Assembly (NCBI GenBank): GCA_946480245.1
Contig: CAMLIZ010000032.1
Location: 1-36,954, forward strand
DNA from: an uncultured Pseudomonadota bacterium
GTDB lineage: Bacteria; Pseudomonadota; Gammaproteobacteria; Burkholderiales; Burkholderiaceae
DNA length: 36,954 nucleotides
Reading direction: 5' to 3'
Shown here: in pieces, positions 28,927 to 36,954 of the stretch
How positions within the stretch are numbered: the first letter of the stretch is position 1
Layout: each line of letters begins with the position of its first letter
Made by a program: the position numbers and the translations under genes
The notes under the pieces: model-generated
What the model was told of the DNA's origin: nothing
Database searches by the model: none
The model's input: only the letters and a program-made list of their open reading frames with translations

Positions 28927-30471
28927 CTAGAACTTCGCCGCCCGGCCCAGCCAGACAATCCACACGGCATTCAGCAGAAGGAAGAAGCCGATTGCACCCG
29001 CAAACATGCTGATGTCGCGGCGCGCCAAGGCGCGCATCCGATCATCCACCAGCATGCCGATGGTGCCGAGCACCGGGCGGCGTGTCAGCTCGCGCAGCGC
29101 CCGGGCGTCGGCAACGGTGGGCTGCAACTGCACCCGACCATACGCCACGCCGGCACCCGCGGCGAGGGCCACGATCACGAGCAATGCCGCCAGCATCCGG
29201 CGACTGGGTGCCACCGGCTTCGGTGCGACCTGCGGCGGATCCACCAGGCGGAAGTCCGCGAGCCCGGACGTTTCGTCGATCTTCACGCCAAGCGACGCCG
29301 CCTCCCTGCGCGCGACCAACTGGTCGTAGTTCTTGCGCATGATGTCGTAGTCGCGATTGAGCTGCGCCAACTCCGCTTCGGCCTGCGGAATGCGTGTGGC
29401 CGTGGCCCGGATTTGGTCGAGCCGGCCCTGTTGCACGGCAACCTGCGTCCTTAGAGACGCGACCGATGCCTCGGCCTCGGCGAGCGACACGCGAAGTCGC
29501 TGGTAGACCGGATTCGTTGCCGCATTGCCCCGGCCCTTGCTGCTGGACACGGCCTCCTCCTGGCGGCGCTGGGCCTCGAGCTGCGTAATCGTGCGGCGCA
29601 CGGCCACCACGTCGGGATGGACCTCGGTGTAGCGGCGCAGCAAGTCATCAAGCAGGCGCCGCTGCGCATCCAGACGCGCCTCGGTCTCGGTCTTGGCCGG
29701 GCCGGCACCGGCGCTGGGCAACGACTCGGGCGGCAATTGGGGATCCTCGTGCGACAGCTCCTTGCGCAGCGCATCGCGCGACTGCTCCGCCGCACTCAAT
29801 TCCAGCTTCAACTTGGCCACCTCATCGGACAGCGACGCCATCCGCGAGAAGTAGTCCTGGCTTCCCATGCCGGTGACGCCGAAGTTGCGCAGCTTGAAGT
29901 CCTTGACCCGGTTCTCCGCTTCCGTCAGCTTGCTCTCGTAGGACTTGATCTGCTCCTCGATGAAACGGCTGGCCTCGTTGGAATCGCGCTGCTTCGCAAC
30001 AGAGCTTGAGGCGACGAAGAGGTTGACGAGGCTCTCCACGAGCCGCCGGGCGCGGTTTGGATCGACGTCTCGGTACGAAACCGAATAGAGATTGCCGTTG
30101 CCGCTCGGAATGAACTTGATCTTGTCCTTGAGCTTCTCGACCTCGTAGTCGTAACGCGCCGGCTCCGGTTGCGGCAGGCCAACGACGGGCGACTTCATCA
30201 GTTGCTCAACGTTCGGGCGCGAGATCAAGGTGCGCGCCAACATCTTTACCTGCTGCTCGACGTCGGGCTGGAAGGCAAGACCGGTCATGAGCGGCTTCAG
30301 CACCGTCTGCGTGTCCACGTAGATCTTCGCCGACGCCTCGTAGCGGTCCTGCACGAACAACAGAGCCACGGCGCCGACGATGCCGATGGACCAGGCAACT
30401 GCTGCGCCGATCCAGCGGTACTTCCACATGCTGCGCAGCTCGCTCGCAACGTGCTGCAGAAGGTCGTTCAT
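28927..30471 (-). CDS. XrtA system polysaccharide chain length determinant (Wzz/EpsF-like)
   Basis: This inner-membrane protein of 514 aa sets polymer length and couples to the tyrosine kinase. Its first transmembrane helix is at about 20-40 and is followed by the Wzz domain (DRYEASAKIYVDTQTVLKPLMTGLA). Long coiled-coil segments come next (about 180-400, rich in Glu/Arg/Gln heptads, e.g. FIEEQIKSYESKLTEAENRVKDF). A second hydrophobic helix lies at about 426-445 after a Pro-rich turn, and a third near the C-terminus (489-508), as in the TIGR03007 group. The ATG at 30471 has AGGTGA 5 nt upstream. Confidence 0.92.
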   Translation of the reverse strand: MNDLLQHVASELRSMWKYRWIGAAVAWSIGIVGAVALLFVQDRYEASAKIYVDTQTVLKPLMTGLAFQPDVEQQVKMLARTLISRPNVEQLMKSPVVGLPQPEPARYDYEVEKLKDKIKFIPSGNGNLYSVSYRDVDPNRARRLVESLVNLFVASSSVAKQRDSNEASRFIEEQIKSYESKLTEAENRVKDFKLRNFGVTGMGSQDYFSRMASLSDEVAKLKLELSAAEQSRDALRKELSHEDPQLPPESLPSAGAGPAKTETEARLDAQRRLLDDLLRRYTEVHPDVVAVRRTITQLEAQRRQEEAVSSSKGRGNAATNPVYQRLRVSLAEAEASVASLRTQVAVQQGRLDQIRATATRIPQAEAELAQLNRDYDIMRKNYDQLVARREAASLGVKIDETSGLADFRLVDPPQVAPKPVAPSRRMLAALLVIVALAAGAGVAYGRVQLQPTVADARALRELTRRPVLGTIGMLVDDRMRALARRDISMFAGAIGFFLLLNAVWIVWLGRAAKF

Positions 30472-30564
30472 CTGATCACCTATGGGTTGCACAGAGCACA
30501 GCAGCGCCCCGCGCACATTCGCCTGCGCCCGCGGCTCGCAATTGCATGTCGGCGCAGGCTCTGC

Positions 30565-31200
30565 TTAGAACCAGCTCTGCGGAACGATGACGATGTCGCC
30601 CGGCTGCACTGCGGCGTTGGCCGAAATGTCGCCCCGCTTGAGCAGGTCCTTGAGTCGCAGGCTGTACTGCTTGCCGCCCTCGGCGCCGCGCACCAGCACG
30701 GCGCCATTGCCGTCGGCAAAGTCCGTGAGACCTCCTGCCTGAATCATCACGTCCAGGATCGTCATGTCCTGCCGGTAGGGCACCGACTGCGGCTTGGCCG
30801 CCTCACCGACGATGCGAATCTGCTCCGAAAACGTGCCTTGGAAGCCGCTCACCACGACAGTGACTACCGGGTCACGAATGAACTTGCCCAGCGACTTCTC
30901 GATGTCGCGTGCGAGTTCAGCGGGCGTGCGTCCGGCGGCGAGGGTGTCTTCGACAAGAGGGGTAGAAATGCGGCCGTCGGGACGCACCGTGAGCACCATC
31001 GACAGCTCGGGATTGCGCCATACCACCACGTTCAACGTGTCCAGTGGCCCAATCTTGTAGCGCAGCTGCGGCGTATCCGCGAGCGTAGGCGCAAGAGGGT
31101 GGCTACCGCTGGACGCACAGCCGGCCAGCAACACCGTGAGCAGCGACGCCAGCATCAACCACCAGCGCCTACCCGCGCCCGGAAATCGCAAAAATTCCAT
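30565..31200 (-). CDS. Polysaccharide export lipoprotein (Wza/EpsE-like, XrtA type)
   Basis: The 211-aa outer-membrane lipoprotein has a signal peptide with lipobox LLAGC (Cys28). A Poly_export domain follows (about 46-125; LRYKIGPLDTLNVVVWRNPELS and PDGRISTPLVEDTLAAGRTPAELARDIEKSL), then one SLBB-like domain (about 126-205; IRIVGEAAKPQSVPYRQDMTILDVMIQAGGL and VQPGDIVIVPQSWF). It is much shorter than enteric Wza and lacks the C-terminal helix, as is usual for exosortase-type loci. The strong GGAGGAGG Shine-Dalgarno supports ATG 31200. It is the second gene after epsB, 30 nt downstream. Confidence 0.93.
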   Translation of the reverse strand: MEFLRFPGAGRRWWLMLASLLTVLLAGCASSGSHPLAPTLADTPQLRYKIGPLDTLNVVVWRNPELSMVLTVRPDGRISTPLVEDTLAAGRTPAELARDIEKSLGKFIRDPVVTVVVSGFQGTFSEQIRIVGEAAKPQSVPYRQDMTILDVMIQAGGLTDFADGNGAVLVRGAEGGKQYSLRLKDLLKRGDISANAAVQPGDIVIVPQSWF

Positions 31201-31230
31201 CGAAGCACCTCCTCCTTCGACCTTAACTGA

Positions 31231-32628
31231 TTATTGTGCGCCTTCGCGAAACAGCACCACCGTGACCGTTTCGATCAGCACGATCAGATCGAGCCAGAGC
31301 GAGTTGTTCTTCACGTAGTACAGGTCGAACTGGTGCTTGCGACGTGCATCCTCGAGCGACGCACCGTAGCTGTAGCGCACTTGCGCCCAACCGGTGAGGC
31401 CCGGCTTGATGCTGTGCCGCAGGTCATAGTAGGGAATCGCCTTGCGCAGCTCCTCCACGAAGGAGGGACGCTCCGGGCGCGGGCCCACCATGCTCATCTC
31501 ACCGCGCAGCACGCTAATCAGTTGCGGCAACTCGTCGATGCGCGTCTTCCGAATGAACGCCCCCACGCGTGTGACGCGAGAATCGTTCTTGGTGGCCCAG
31601 CGCGCAACGCCGTCTTTCTCCGCGTCGGTGCGCATGCTGCGCAGCTTGATGCACCAGAACGAACGACCGCCCAGACCCACGCGCTCTTGCCGGTAGAACA
31701 CCGGACCCGGGCTGTCCAGCTTGATGGCCAGGGCGGTCAACAACAGCAACGGCGCAGTGAGCACCAGCAGGATCGACGAGGTGACGATGTCGAATACCCG
31801 CTTGGCGAAACGCCGCCCCACGCCCTGCACGAAACCGTGACCATAGACAAGCCAGCTCGCCTTGAGGCTGTCCACGTGCACTTCTGCCTTGGTCCGCTCG
31901 TAGAAGCCCGCCAGGTCCATGACCCGAATGCCTTGCGAGCGGCACATCACGAGTTGGTCCATCGGCATCACGCCCCCGCGCTGTTCGCGCACGGCCACGA
32001 TGATCTCGTCCACGCGCTGCTCTCGCACCAGCGCCGCCAGCGACTGCTCGCCGTTCAGCACCTTGCGTGTATTGACGGCGCAGTCCGCACCGACGGCCGT
32101 GGGATAGAAGCCGACGACGTGGCAGCGCACCTTGGCGTTGGTAGCCAGCTCGCGCTCGACGCTGCGCGCTTCGTCGCCTGTACCGACGACGAGCACACGA
32201 GGCAGGCCGATCACTTGCTGCAGCACTCCATTGAGACTGCGCAAGATCACAAGGCCGACGACCATGTACAGCGCCGCCAGCCCAAGCACCTGGGCGTCGA
32301 TCAGGCGCGCGCCGCCCACCGTGACGGCCAGGTGTGTCAGCAAACCTCCGACCGCGGCCGCGACGCTCAGGCGCACCAGCGCGGTAGGCAGGGACAGATC
32401 GGCATGACGATGCAGCCCGAAGAACGAGGGCAGCAGCGTCATCACCATTGCAAAGCCGAAGGCCGTGGACACGAGCTGCGGATGACCGGAAACCGTGGAT
32501 GACTGCAGGAGCGGCAGAACCTGGCTCGTGTCGGCGGCCAGCAGGACGGCCACAAAGCCGAACGCGCCGTCGATCAAGGCGCCCAGCAATGAACCAACTG
32601 CAGCGCGATGCTGAAATATGCGAAACAC
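31231..32628 (-). CDS. EpsB-family undecaprenyl-phosphate sugar transferase (exopolysaccharide initiation)
   Basis: This 465-aa polyprenyl-phosphate sugar transferase starts the repeat unit. Four N-terminal hydrophobic segments (about 15-135) precede a Rossmann-like region (LPRVLVVGTGDEARSVERELA, 143-163). The C-terminal catalytic domain begins near KRVFDIVTSSILLVLTAPLL (about 275), with PGPVFYRQERVG, FWCIKLRSM, RKTRIDELPQL, MSMVGPRPERP and KPGLTGWAQV, all hallmarks of the bacterial sugar transferase family. The start is GTG at 32628 with GGGAGG 6 nt upstream. It is the first gene of the minus-strand eps operon, and a palindrome lies about 100 nt upstream. The sugar transferred is unknown. 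Confidence 0.93.
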   Translation of the reverse strand: MFRIFQHRAAVGSLLGALIDGAFGFVAVLLAADTSQVLPLLQSSTVSGHPQLVSTAFGFAMVMTLLPSFFGLHRHADLSLPTALVRLSVAAAVGGLLTHLAVTVGGARLIDAQVLGLAALYMVVGLVILRSLNGVLQQVIGLPRVLVVGTGDEARSVERELATNAKVRCHVVGFYPTAVGADCAVNTRKVLNGEQSLAALVREQRVDEIIVAVREQRGGVMPMDQLVMCRSQGIRVMDLAGFYERTKAEVHVDSLKASWLVYGHGFVQGVGRRFAKRVFDIVTSSILLVLTAPLLLLTALAIKLDSPGPVFYRQERVGLGGRSFWCIKLRSMRTDAEKDGVARWATKNDSRVTRVGAFIRKTRIDELPQLISVLRGEMSMVGPRPERPSFVEELRKAIPYYDLRHSIKPGLTGWAQVRYSYGASLEDARRKHQFDLYYVKNNSLWLDLIVLIETVTVVLFREGAQ

Positions 32629-32917
32629 GGTTTCCCTCCCGCTCTTGACCCTCTGGCTTCCCGTTGCGGCGCCGCTTGATCCGCAGCACTCGCACCCATA
32701 CGAGCAAGCTGGAACAGATTCTTACAGCCGTAAGCTCGAGGGCACACCCTTCACCCCGGGGGACGAGACCCCTCGATCACGGGGGGCCTCTTCACGCGCA
32801 CCCAGGAAGGGGGTAGGAACGTGTGACGGTTCCGCCCCTCGCCTCGGGGGCCGCTGCGCCGTCCGCCTCCGTTTGGGCTCGGCTATGCTGGCCGCTAGCG
32901 CCGCAAGGCCCCCTACC
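32629..32917. promoter_or_regulatory. Divergent intergenic region between epsB-type gene and glycosyltransferase gene
   Basis: These 289 bp must hold the promoters for both directions. CTTAC-AGCC-GTAAG (32721-32734) is a perfect 5-bp inverted repeat with 4-nt centre, a form used by NarL/FixJ-type regulators. CCCC-rich stretches flank it: a hairpin CCCC-TCGCCT-CGGGG lies near 32833-32847, with others around 32755-32790. No clear -35/-10 pair or sigma-54 site was found on either strand. Confidence 0.5.
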
Positions 32918-33937
32918 ATGTCACCGTCGGACCAGCCCACTGTCACGATCGCGATCGCCGCCTACAACTGCGCGGAGACGATCGGAGCCACACTGGAGAG
33001 CTGCCTGGCACAAAGCGCTGCCAGCGTGGAGGTGCTGGTGGTCGACGATGGCAGCACTGACAGCACCGCGGCCGTTCTCGCGCGGTTCGTCCCCCGCATC
33101 AGGGTCGTAAGGCAGCCGAACGGTGGCCTGGCCAAGGCACGTAACACTGGCATGCGCGAGGCGGCGGGCCGCTACATCGCCTGGATGGATGCCGACGACC
33201 TCTGCCATCCGGATCGCCTGCTGCTACAGGGCCAGGTACTGGACACCTGCCCCGACGTGGCCCTGGTCTCCAGCAACTTCAGTGCATTCCGGACGCAGGG
33301 CAACGACGAGGACCCCGCGCATTTGTGTGCGTACTACAAGGCGCCGCAACGATTGGGTGGCTTGCCGAAGATATACCCGCAGCGCGGGAGCCTGGAGCCT
33401 GCGCCGAGCGCAACCACCCGCCTTCCCGTGGAGGTGCGCCGGGGGAAGGTCTACCCAACGCTGCTAGAGGGCAACTTCGTGCATCCGCCCACGGTGATGT
33501 TTCGCCGATCATTGCTGACGGCAGCGGGCGAGTGCGACGCGTCGCTGCGCTACAGCTCCGACTACGACTTCTTCATCCGCCTCTCCCGGCTGGGTGAGTT
33601 CGCATTCATCGATGCGCCACTGCTGCGCTATCGACTCAGCGAGACGCAAATGAGCAAGGCTGCGGTGGGCGGCACGATGCAGATGGAGACAATCGCAATC
33701 TTGGATCGCGTGCGCGCGACCGATCCAGCCATCCACAGCCAATGCCGACCGTTGTTCGAGCGTCGCTATGCACAGTCCTATGTGTCGGCGGCACGCGCGA
33801 TCGGTGCGGCTGACAAGCTGCGTGGGTTCTCGCTGCTGTGGCGCGGTCTGCGCTACGGTGCGCACCCGCGCGACGTCGTCCGAACCGCGGCGCGCATCGT
33901 CGTACCTTCTCGCCTGCTGCCTGCGCCGCGACCCTAG
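32918..33937 (+). CDS. Family 2 glycosyltransferase
   Basis: This 339-aa cytoplasmic GT-A fold glycosyltransferase probably adds one sugar to the exopolysaccharide unit. The N-terminal TVTIAIAAYNCAETIGATLESCLAQ is followed by VEVLVVDDGSTDSTAAVLARF, then PNGGLAKARNTGMREAAGRYIAWMDADD, which contains the metal-binding DXD-type motif. A mid-region insert (about 115-180) of unknown role precedes FVHPPTVMFRRSLL and the acceptor part. The ATG at 32918 gives the normal N-terminus; an upstream ATG at 32885 is possible. It is alone on the plus strand, divergent from epsB and convergent with the deacetylase, 6 nt away. Donor and acceptor cannot be told. Confidence 0.9.
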   Translation: MSPSDQPTVTIAIAAYNCAETIGATLESCLAQSAASVEVLVVDDGSTDSTAAVLARFVPRIRVVRQPNGGLAKARNTGMREAAGRYIAWMDADDLCHPDRLLLQGQVLDTCPDVALVSSNFSAFRTQGNDEDPAHLCAYYKAPQRLGGLPKIYPQRGSLEPAPSATTRLPVEVRRGKVYPTLLEGNFVHPPTVMFRRSLLTAAGECDASLRYSSDYDFFIRLSRLGEFAFIDAPLLRYRLSETQMSKAAVGGTMQMETIAILDRVRATDPAIHSQCRPLFERRYAQSYVSAARAIGAADKLRGFSLLWRGLRYGAHPRDVVRTAARIVVPSRLLPAPRP

Positions 33938-33943
33938 CGTCAG

Positions 33944-34876
33944 CTATGCGCTGTGCCGGTACAGGCGCCGCATGAACAAGGCTTGCGTATGGCCGGCAGG
34001 AATGCGCGGCAGCAGCCAGTTGTCGTCGGCGGGAGTCACAACACCGGGCACGGTGGTCACAGCGGCGCTGTAATGGCGGCGCACCGACGCCTGCGCCCGC
34101 GGGTCGCTGTCCCCGTTGGGGTAGCAGAACAGATCCACGGGGCGCTGCAGGCGCGTCTCCAGCGCCTGCCGGCTGCCGCCGATCTCCACCTCCAGTTGCG
34201 CTGCGGGCAAGGTGGGCAAGATGGGGTGGTCCAGCGTGTGGCTGCCGATCGTGATGATTGCCGGGTCGAGCTGCTGCAGTTGTTCCCAGGTCGCAGGCGC
34301 ATAACGGTCCACCTGCTGCTCCGACGGAGAGAACTGCCGGGTGGCGGCATTCACCTTGGCCTGAATCTGCTGGCGGCGCGGTAGATCCAGCTGTTTGGCG
34401 TGACGCACGATGTCCTCGACGCCGCGGCCCGGACTGCGCAGCTGCTCCGCAAGGGCGTGCCGCTCGCGCTCTGAGAGCAGGCGCAAGCGACAGCGCATTT
34501 CCATGTTCCATATCCATTGCCCGGACTCAATCAAACCCGGGCAAACAAAGAAGGTGGCGGGGACGCGGAACTCGCGCAACAACGGGTACGCGGCACTCAC
34601 GTGGTTGCGCACCCCGTCGTCGAAGGTGAGCGCGACTTCCGGGCCGTTCAACCGCCCCGCCGCACGGCGTGAGAGCAGATCCGGCAGCGACAAGACCTCG
34701 AACTCCCTACGCAGCAGGGCCAATTGCCAGGCGAACGCCTGCGGGCTCGGCCCCGCCTCGCCCACACCGTGATACATGAGGATCCGCGGACCCGCTTGCG
34801 CCTTGGCACGCCGCAGACCGTGCCCCGACCACAGCGACACCAGATGCAGGGCACGGGCCAAGTGACGTCGGATCAT
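33944..34876 (-). CDS. Polysaccharide deacetylase (NodB/CE4 family)
   Basis: This 310-aa metal-dependent deacetylase is predicted to remove N- or O-acetyl groups from the exopolysaccharide. The NodB motif 1 TFDDG lies in PEVALTFDDGVRN (about residues 82-94), the metal-binding His-x3-His is in SHTLDHP, and CYPNGD is near the C-terminus. RILMYHGVGE comes before motif 1, typical for these loci. No clear signal peptide is seen, although the N-terminus is Arg-rich and moderately hydrophobic. It starts 9 nt after the acyltransferase gene, so the two form an operon. Confidence 0.9.
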   Translation of the reverse strand: MIRRHLARALHLVSLWSGHGLRRAKAQAGPRILMYHGVGEAGPSPQAFAWQLALLRREFEVLSLPDLLSRRAAGRLNGPEVALTFDDGVRNHVSAAYPLLREFRVPATFFVCPGLIESGQWIWNMEMRCRLRLLSERERHALAEQLRSPGRGVEDIVRHAKQLDLPRRQQIQAKVNAATRQFSPSEQQVDRYAPATWEQLQQLDPAIITIGSHTLDHPILPTLPAAQLEVEIGGSRQALETRLQRPVDLFCYPNGDSDPRAQASVRRHYSAAVTTVPGVVTPADDNWLLPRIPAGHTQALFMRRLYRHSA

Positions 34877-34885
34877 GCTTGGCCC

Positions 34886-36001
34886 TCAGGCAGCCTCCGG
34901 CAGCGCCTTGCGATCCGACCAGCGCGACCACCAGCGCCGGCCCAAGAGAAAGGCACGAGCCCAGAGCTGCTTCTTGTAGAGGATGGTCCAGTGCAGATCT
35001 CGATGAGCGTGGGCAAGCGACCGCTTGTAGCGTGCGTCGCCTGCCAGGAAGTCGTATTCACCCAACGCGCGCTGCCGGTAGTGATCGATCGCAAGCGCGT
35101 GCGTGAGCATGCCCGGGCTGCGGGCCGCTTCGTGTTCATAGTCGAAGCCGGACTGGAAGAAGAACACTTTCCCTCCGAGCAGGTAGTTGTAGAGGTAGCC
35201 GATCACGTCCCGCTCCCCGCCCACCCGCACGACTTCGACACAGCCTTGCTCCCACAGGCGCCGGATCAGCAGGCGGTGGAAGTCGAGCACCGAGCGCGAC
35301 GAGAACGTCGTGCTCTCGCCCTGAGCCTGCCATCGCGCGACGTGGAGGCGCGTCATTTCGTCGAAGAAGCGCAACGCCTCTTGCATGCTCGCAGCGGGGC
35401 GCACGGACAGCGCGCCGAAACGCCCCTCGTAGAGCCGGCGGTTCTTGCGCACTTGAGTGCCGGTATTGCCGGTGAATGCGGCATCGAAGCTGCGGTCACC
35501 GAAGCGCCGCAGGTCGACATAGGGCGCCGGCCTCGTTTCACACTCGCGTTCAGCGCACTCCAACTGCGGCGCGAGGACGGCGAACAAGCTGCCGTCCTCG
35601 TACCCCGAGAGAAAGCACCGGGTCCATGGGCGACGCGCGAGCCACTGCGCCAGATCCGCTGCGATGGCGGCGCGATGAGGCGCGAGGTGAAGGACATCGT
35701 TGAACTCGGCCAAGGGGGTCGGCTGCGCGGCCAAACCAGTGGCGTTGATGAACAGCGACCGCAACGGCACGCCCTTCACGCGCACCACGCGCTCCAGGAC
35801 GAGACACCCGCCTATCACCTGGTCTTCATGCGTCCAGTGAACCCACTCACCCCTGAAGTCACGGCCGTACACATCGATCCAACTGCGCATCCAGTCGCGC
35901 GAAAGGAAGATCGACTTGCAGTGCGAAGCCTCGAACAGCGGCTCCCACCAAGCCGGAACATCAGCAGAACCCCCGAGCGGCGCGTGGTGGCGCTTCAGCA
36001 T
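34886..36001 (-). CDS. CelD/BcsL-type GNAT acyltransferase (Acetyltransf_6 domain)
   Basis: The 371-aa protein has the build of the CelD/BcsL group linked to exopolysaccharide and cellulose synthesis. An N-terminal part (WWEPLFEASHCKSIFLSRDWMRSWIDVYG) is followed by the C-terminal GNAT-like domain. That domain includes GNTGTQVRKNRRLYEGRF, FFDEMTRLHVARWQAQGE, GERDVIGYLYNYLLGGKVFFFQSGFDYE and SPGMLTHALAIDHYRQRALGEYDFLAGDARYKRSLA. The acyl donor and acceptor are unknown. The start ATG at 36001 (MLKRHHAPLGG) is chosen because the frame upstream has no domain similarity. A 22-codon reading frame with a strong Shine-Dalgarno (36063 to 35995) ends across this ATG, suggesting coupling. It is 9 nt upstream of the deacetylase. 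Confidence 0.82.
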   Translation of the reverse strand: MLKRHHAPLGGSADVPAWWEPLFEASHCKSIFLSRDWMRSWIDVYGRDFRGEWVHWTHEDQVIGGCLVLERVVRVKGVPLRSLFINATGLAAQPTPLAEFNDVLHLAPHRAAIAADLAQWLARRPWTRCFLSGYEDGSLFAVLAPQLECAERECETRPAPYVDLRRFGDRSFDAAFTGNTGTQVRKNRRLYEGRFGALSVRPAASMQEALRFFDEMTRLHVARWQAQGESTTFSSRSVLDFHRLLIRRLWEQGCVEVVRVGGERDVIGYLYNYLLGGKVFFFQSGFDYEHEAARSPGMLTHALAIDHYRQRALGEYDFLAGDARYKRSLAHAHRDLHWTILYKKQLWARAFLLGRRWWSRWSDRKALPEAA

Positions 36002-36063
36002 TCCGGCTGCTCCAGGCGCACCACCGCAACGGCCCGGTACGCCCAGCCCCTGAAAATCAGCAT
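35995..36063 (-). CDS. Possible 22-aa leader peptide ORF overlapping the acyltransferase start
   Basis: An ATG at 36063 is preceded by GGAGGGGG and opens a 22-codon frame beginning MLIFRGWAYR and ending at TGA 35997-35995. That frame runs through and past the acyltransferase ATG (36001-35999), so the two overlap by 7 nt in different frames. The good Shine-Dalgarno and the lack of one before ATG 36001 suggest that the short ORF delivers ribosomes to the main gene. The peptide resembles nothing I know. Confidence 0.35.
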   Translation of the reverse strand: MLIFRGWAYRAVAVVRLEQPEC

Positions 36064-36213
36064 TCCCCCTCCATCCATGGGTCGGCGCCTGTGCCGGCGA
36101 GCCAGCGAAGTGAGCGCGCAGCAATCCACTCGTGCGACGCCGAGCATGAGGCGCATTGTGGCTGCGCTTCCCTTTGCCTGCGCCCCTCCATCTTCGGGGC
36201 GGGATAGGGCGCT

Positions 36214-36233
36214 CTTCCCCCATTTAGGGGAAG
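36214..36233. repeat. Inverted repeat CTTCCCC/GGGGAAG with 6-nt loop
   Basis: A perfect 7-bp inverted repeat around CATTTA. It lies 150 nt upstream of the acyltransferase leader ORF and next to the CGCCCC/GGGGCG repeat at 36181-36201. It may be an operator or a hairpin in the acyltransferase 5' leader; a terminator is less likely because no T-run follows on either strand. Confidence 0.6.
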
Positions 36234-36338
36234 GCGTGGCGTAAGTCCGAGTAATGACGGGGGCCGCCGGGCAAGGCTCACAACCCCTCTTTGTAACAAC
36301 GAGCGCGGCCGGCAGCGCGGCTCATGCCGGTTACGTGG

Positions 36339-36403
36339 AGTCGGCCGACCAAGGCTCCTGTTTCAGTCGGCTACAGCCACCACAAGTTACAACTTGGCCG
36401 ACT
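36339..36403. repeat. Clustered AGTCGGC heptamers enclosing a CAAGTT/AACTTG palindrome
   Basis: AGTCGGC occurs at 36339-36345 as part of the perfect decamer palindrome GTCGGCCGAC (36340-36349), again at 36365-36371, and as its complement GCCGACT at 36397-36403. The second and third copies flank the 14-nt palindrome CAAGTTACAACTTG (36383-36396). The nesting looks like a multi-site operator upstream of the lipoprotein gene. Confidence 0.5.
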
Positions 36404-36608
36404 GGTTAACAGAACACCCCTCTACGCTTGCTGTACTTCGCCGATGACTCTGACATCCCTTTCAGCCACAAGGATGGCAACGCGCTGATGTCGGGGCTCC
36501 TTCGCTCGGTGGTGATGTCGCCCGGTGTCCCTCACTGGTTAGCTCCGCCTGAGTGGTTTGTAGCAGTCGCCATGCCCGGCGTATTCCCATAGCAGTCTGG
36601 TGAAGTAC

Positions 36609-36954
<346 letters not shown>

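Larger units (their letters stand above)
36064..36608. promoter_or_regulatory. Divergent intergenic region with several palindromes
   Basis: No gene of its own is supported in these 545 bp. They lie between the acyltransferase operon (minus) and the lipoprotein gene (plus). Structures seen include CGCCCC/GGGGCG (36181-36201), CTTCCCC-CATTTA-GGGGAAG (36214-36233) and CAAGTT-AC-AACTTG (36383-36396). The heptamer AGTCGGC also occurs at 36339-36345 and 36365-36371, and inverted at 36397-36403. No good sigma-70 or sigma-54 promoter was found. Confidence 0.5.

Noticed and set aside
31234..32502. Plus-strand open frame of 422 codons opposite the sugar transferase gene
   Set aside because: Shadow frame; the minus-strand product has a complete set of sugar transferase motifs.
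36411..36433. Sigma-54 promoter for the lipoprotein gene around the TTGC at about 36428
   Set aside because: The position 12 nt upstream reads CC instead of the essential GG.

Overview
The window is high-GC DNA whose gene content and order point to a betaproteobacterium of the order Burkholderiales, probably in the Rubrivivax/Leptothrix/Methylibium neighbourhood. This rests on order and protein character (pnp-qor-tpiA-secG-tRNA-Leu-nuoABCD; ptp-iscRSUA-hscBA-fdx; an exosortase A-type exopolysaccharide locus), not on a database search. Almost everything is on the minus strand. The exceptions are a nitrate-regulator island at 11724-13897, a glycosyltransferase at 32918-33937 and a lipoprotein gene that runs off the right end.

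Region 1 (1-11536, minus strand) is housekeeping. Read in transcription order it holds tsaD, a periplasmic amino-acid-type binding protein, a class I aminotransferase, rpsO with its terminator, pnp with a hairpin in its leader, a PIG3-type quinone oxidoreductase, tpiA, secG, tRNA-Leu(GAG), and nuoA, nuoB, nuoC and the start of nuoD.

Region 2 (11724-18134) is a nitrate/nitrite assimilation control and uptake module. On the plus strand are a 94-aa protein of unknown function, an ANTAR-domain antiterminator (NasT) and a cytoplasmic NrtA-like sensor (NasS). Converging on them from the minus strand are nrtA (Tat signal), nrtB and a single gene carrying two fused ABC ATPase domains. The DNA before nrtA has a close match to a sigma-54 promoter and a leader of about 160 nt. 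In that leader a small AxxGxx hexaloop hairpin and a long terminator-like stem use the same bases, which is the arrangement expected for control by NasS/NasT.

Region 3 (18243-24263, minus strand) is the iron-sulfur cluster operon iscR-iscS-iscU-iscA-hscB-hscA-fdx, preceded by a low-molecular-weight protein tyrosine phosphatase gene. Two IscR type 1 sites flank and overlap the TATAAT of the iscR promoter.

Region 4 (24339-36954) is an exopolysaccharide locus of the XrtA/PEP-CTERM-associated kind. It holds an EpsB-type sugar transferase, a Wza-like export lipoprotein, a chain-length determinant, a tyrosine autokinase, an outer-membrane beta-barrel protein, and an ExeA-like ATPase fused to what looks like a decayed UDP-GlcNAc 2-epimerase. 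Next come a family 2 glycosyltransferase, a polysaccharide deacetylase and a CelD/BcsL-type acyltransferase. The exosortase itself is not in the window. The right edge carries a lipoprotein start with 27 consecutive Pro-Ala dipeptides.

The most unusual items are the ATPase/pseudo-epimerase fusion, the sigma-54 promoter plus switchable leader before nrtA, the asymmetric double-ATPase fusion, and the palindromes and Pro-Ala repeat at the right end.
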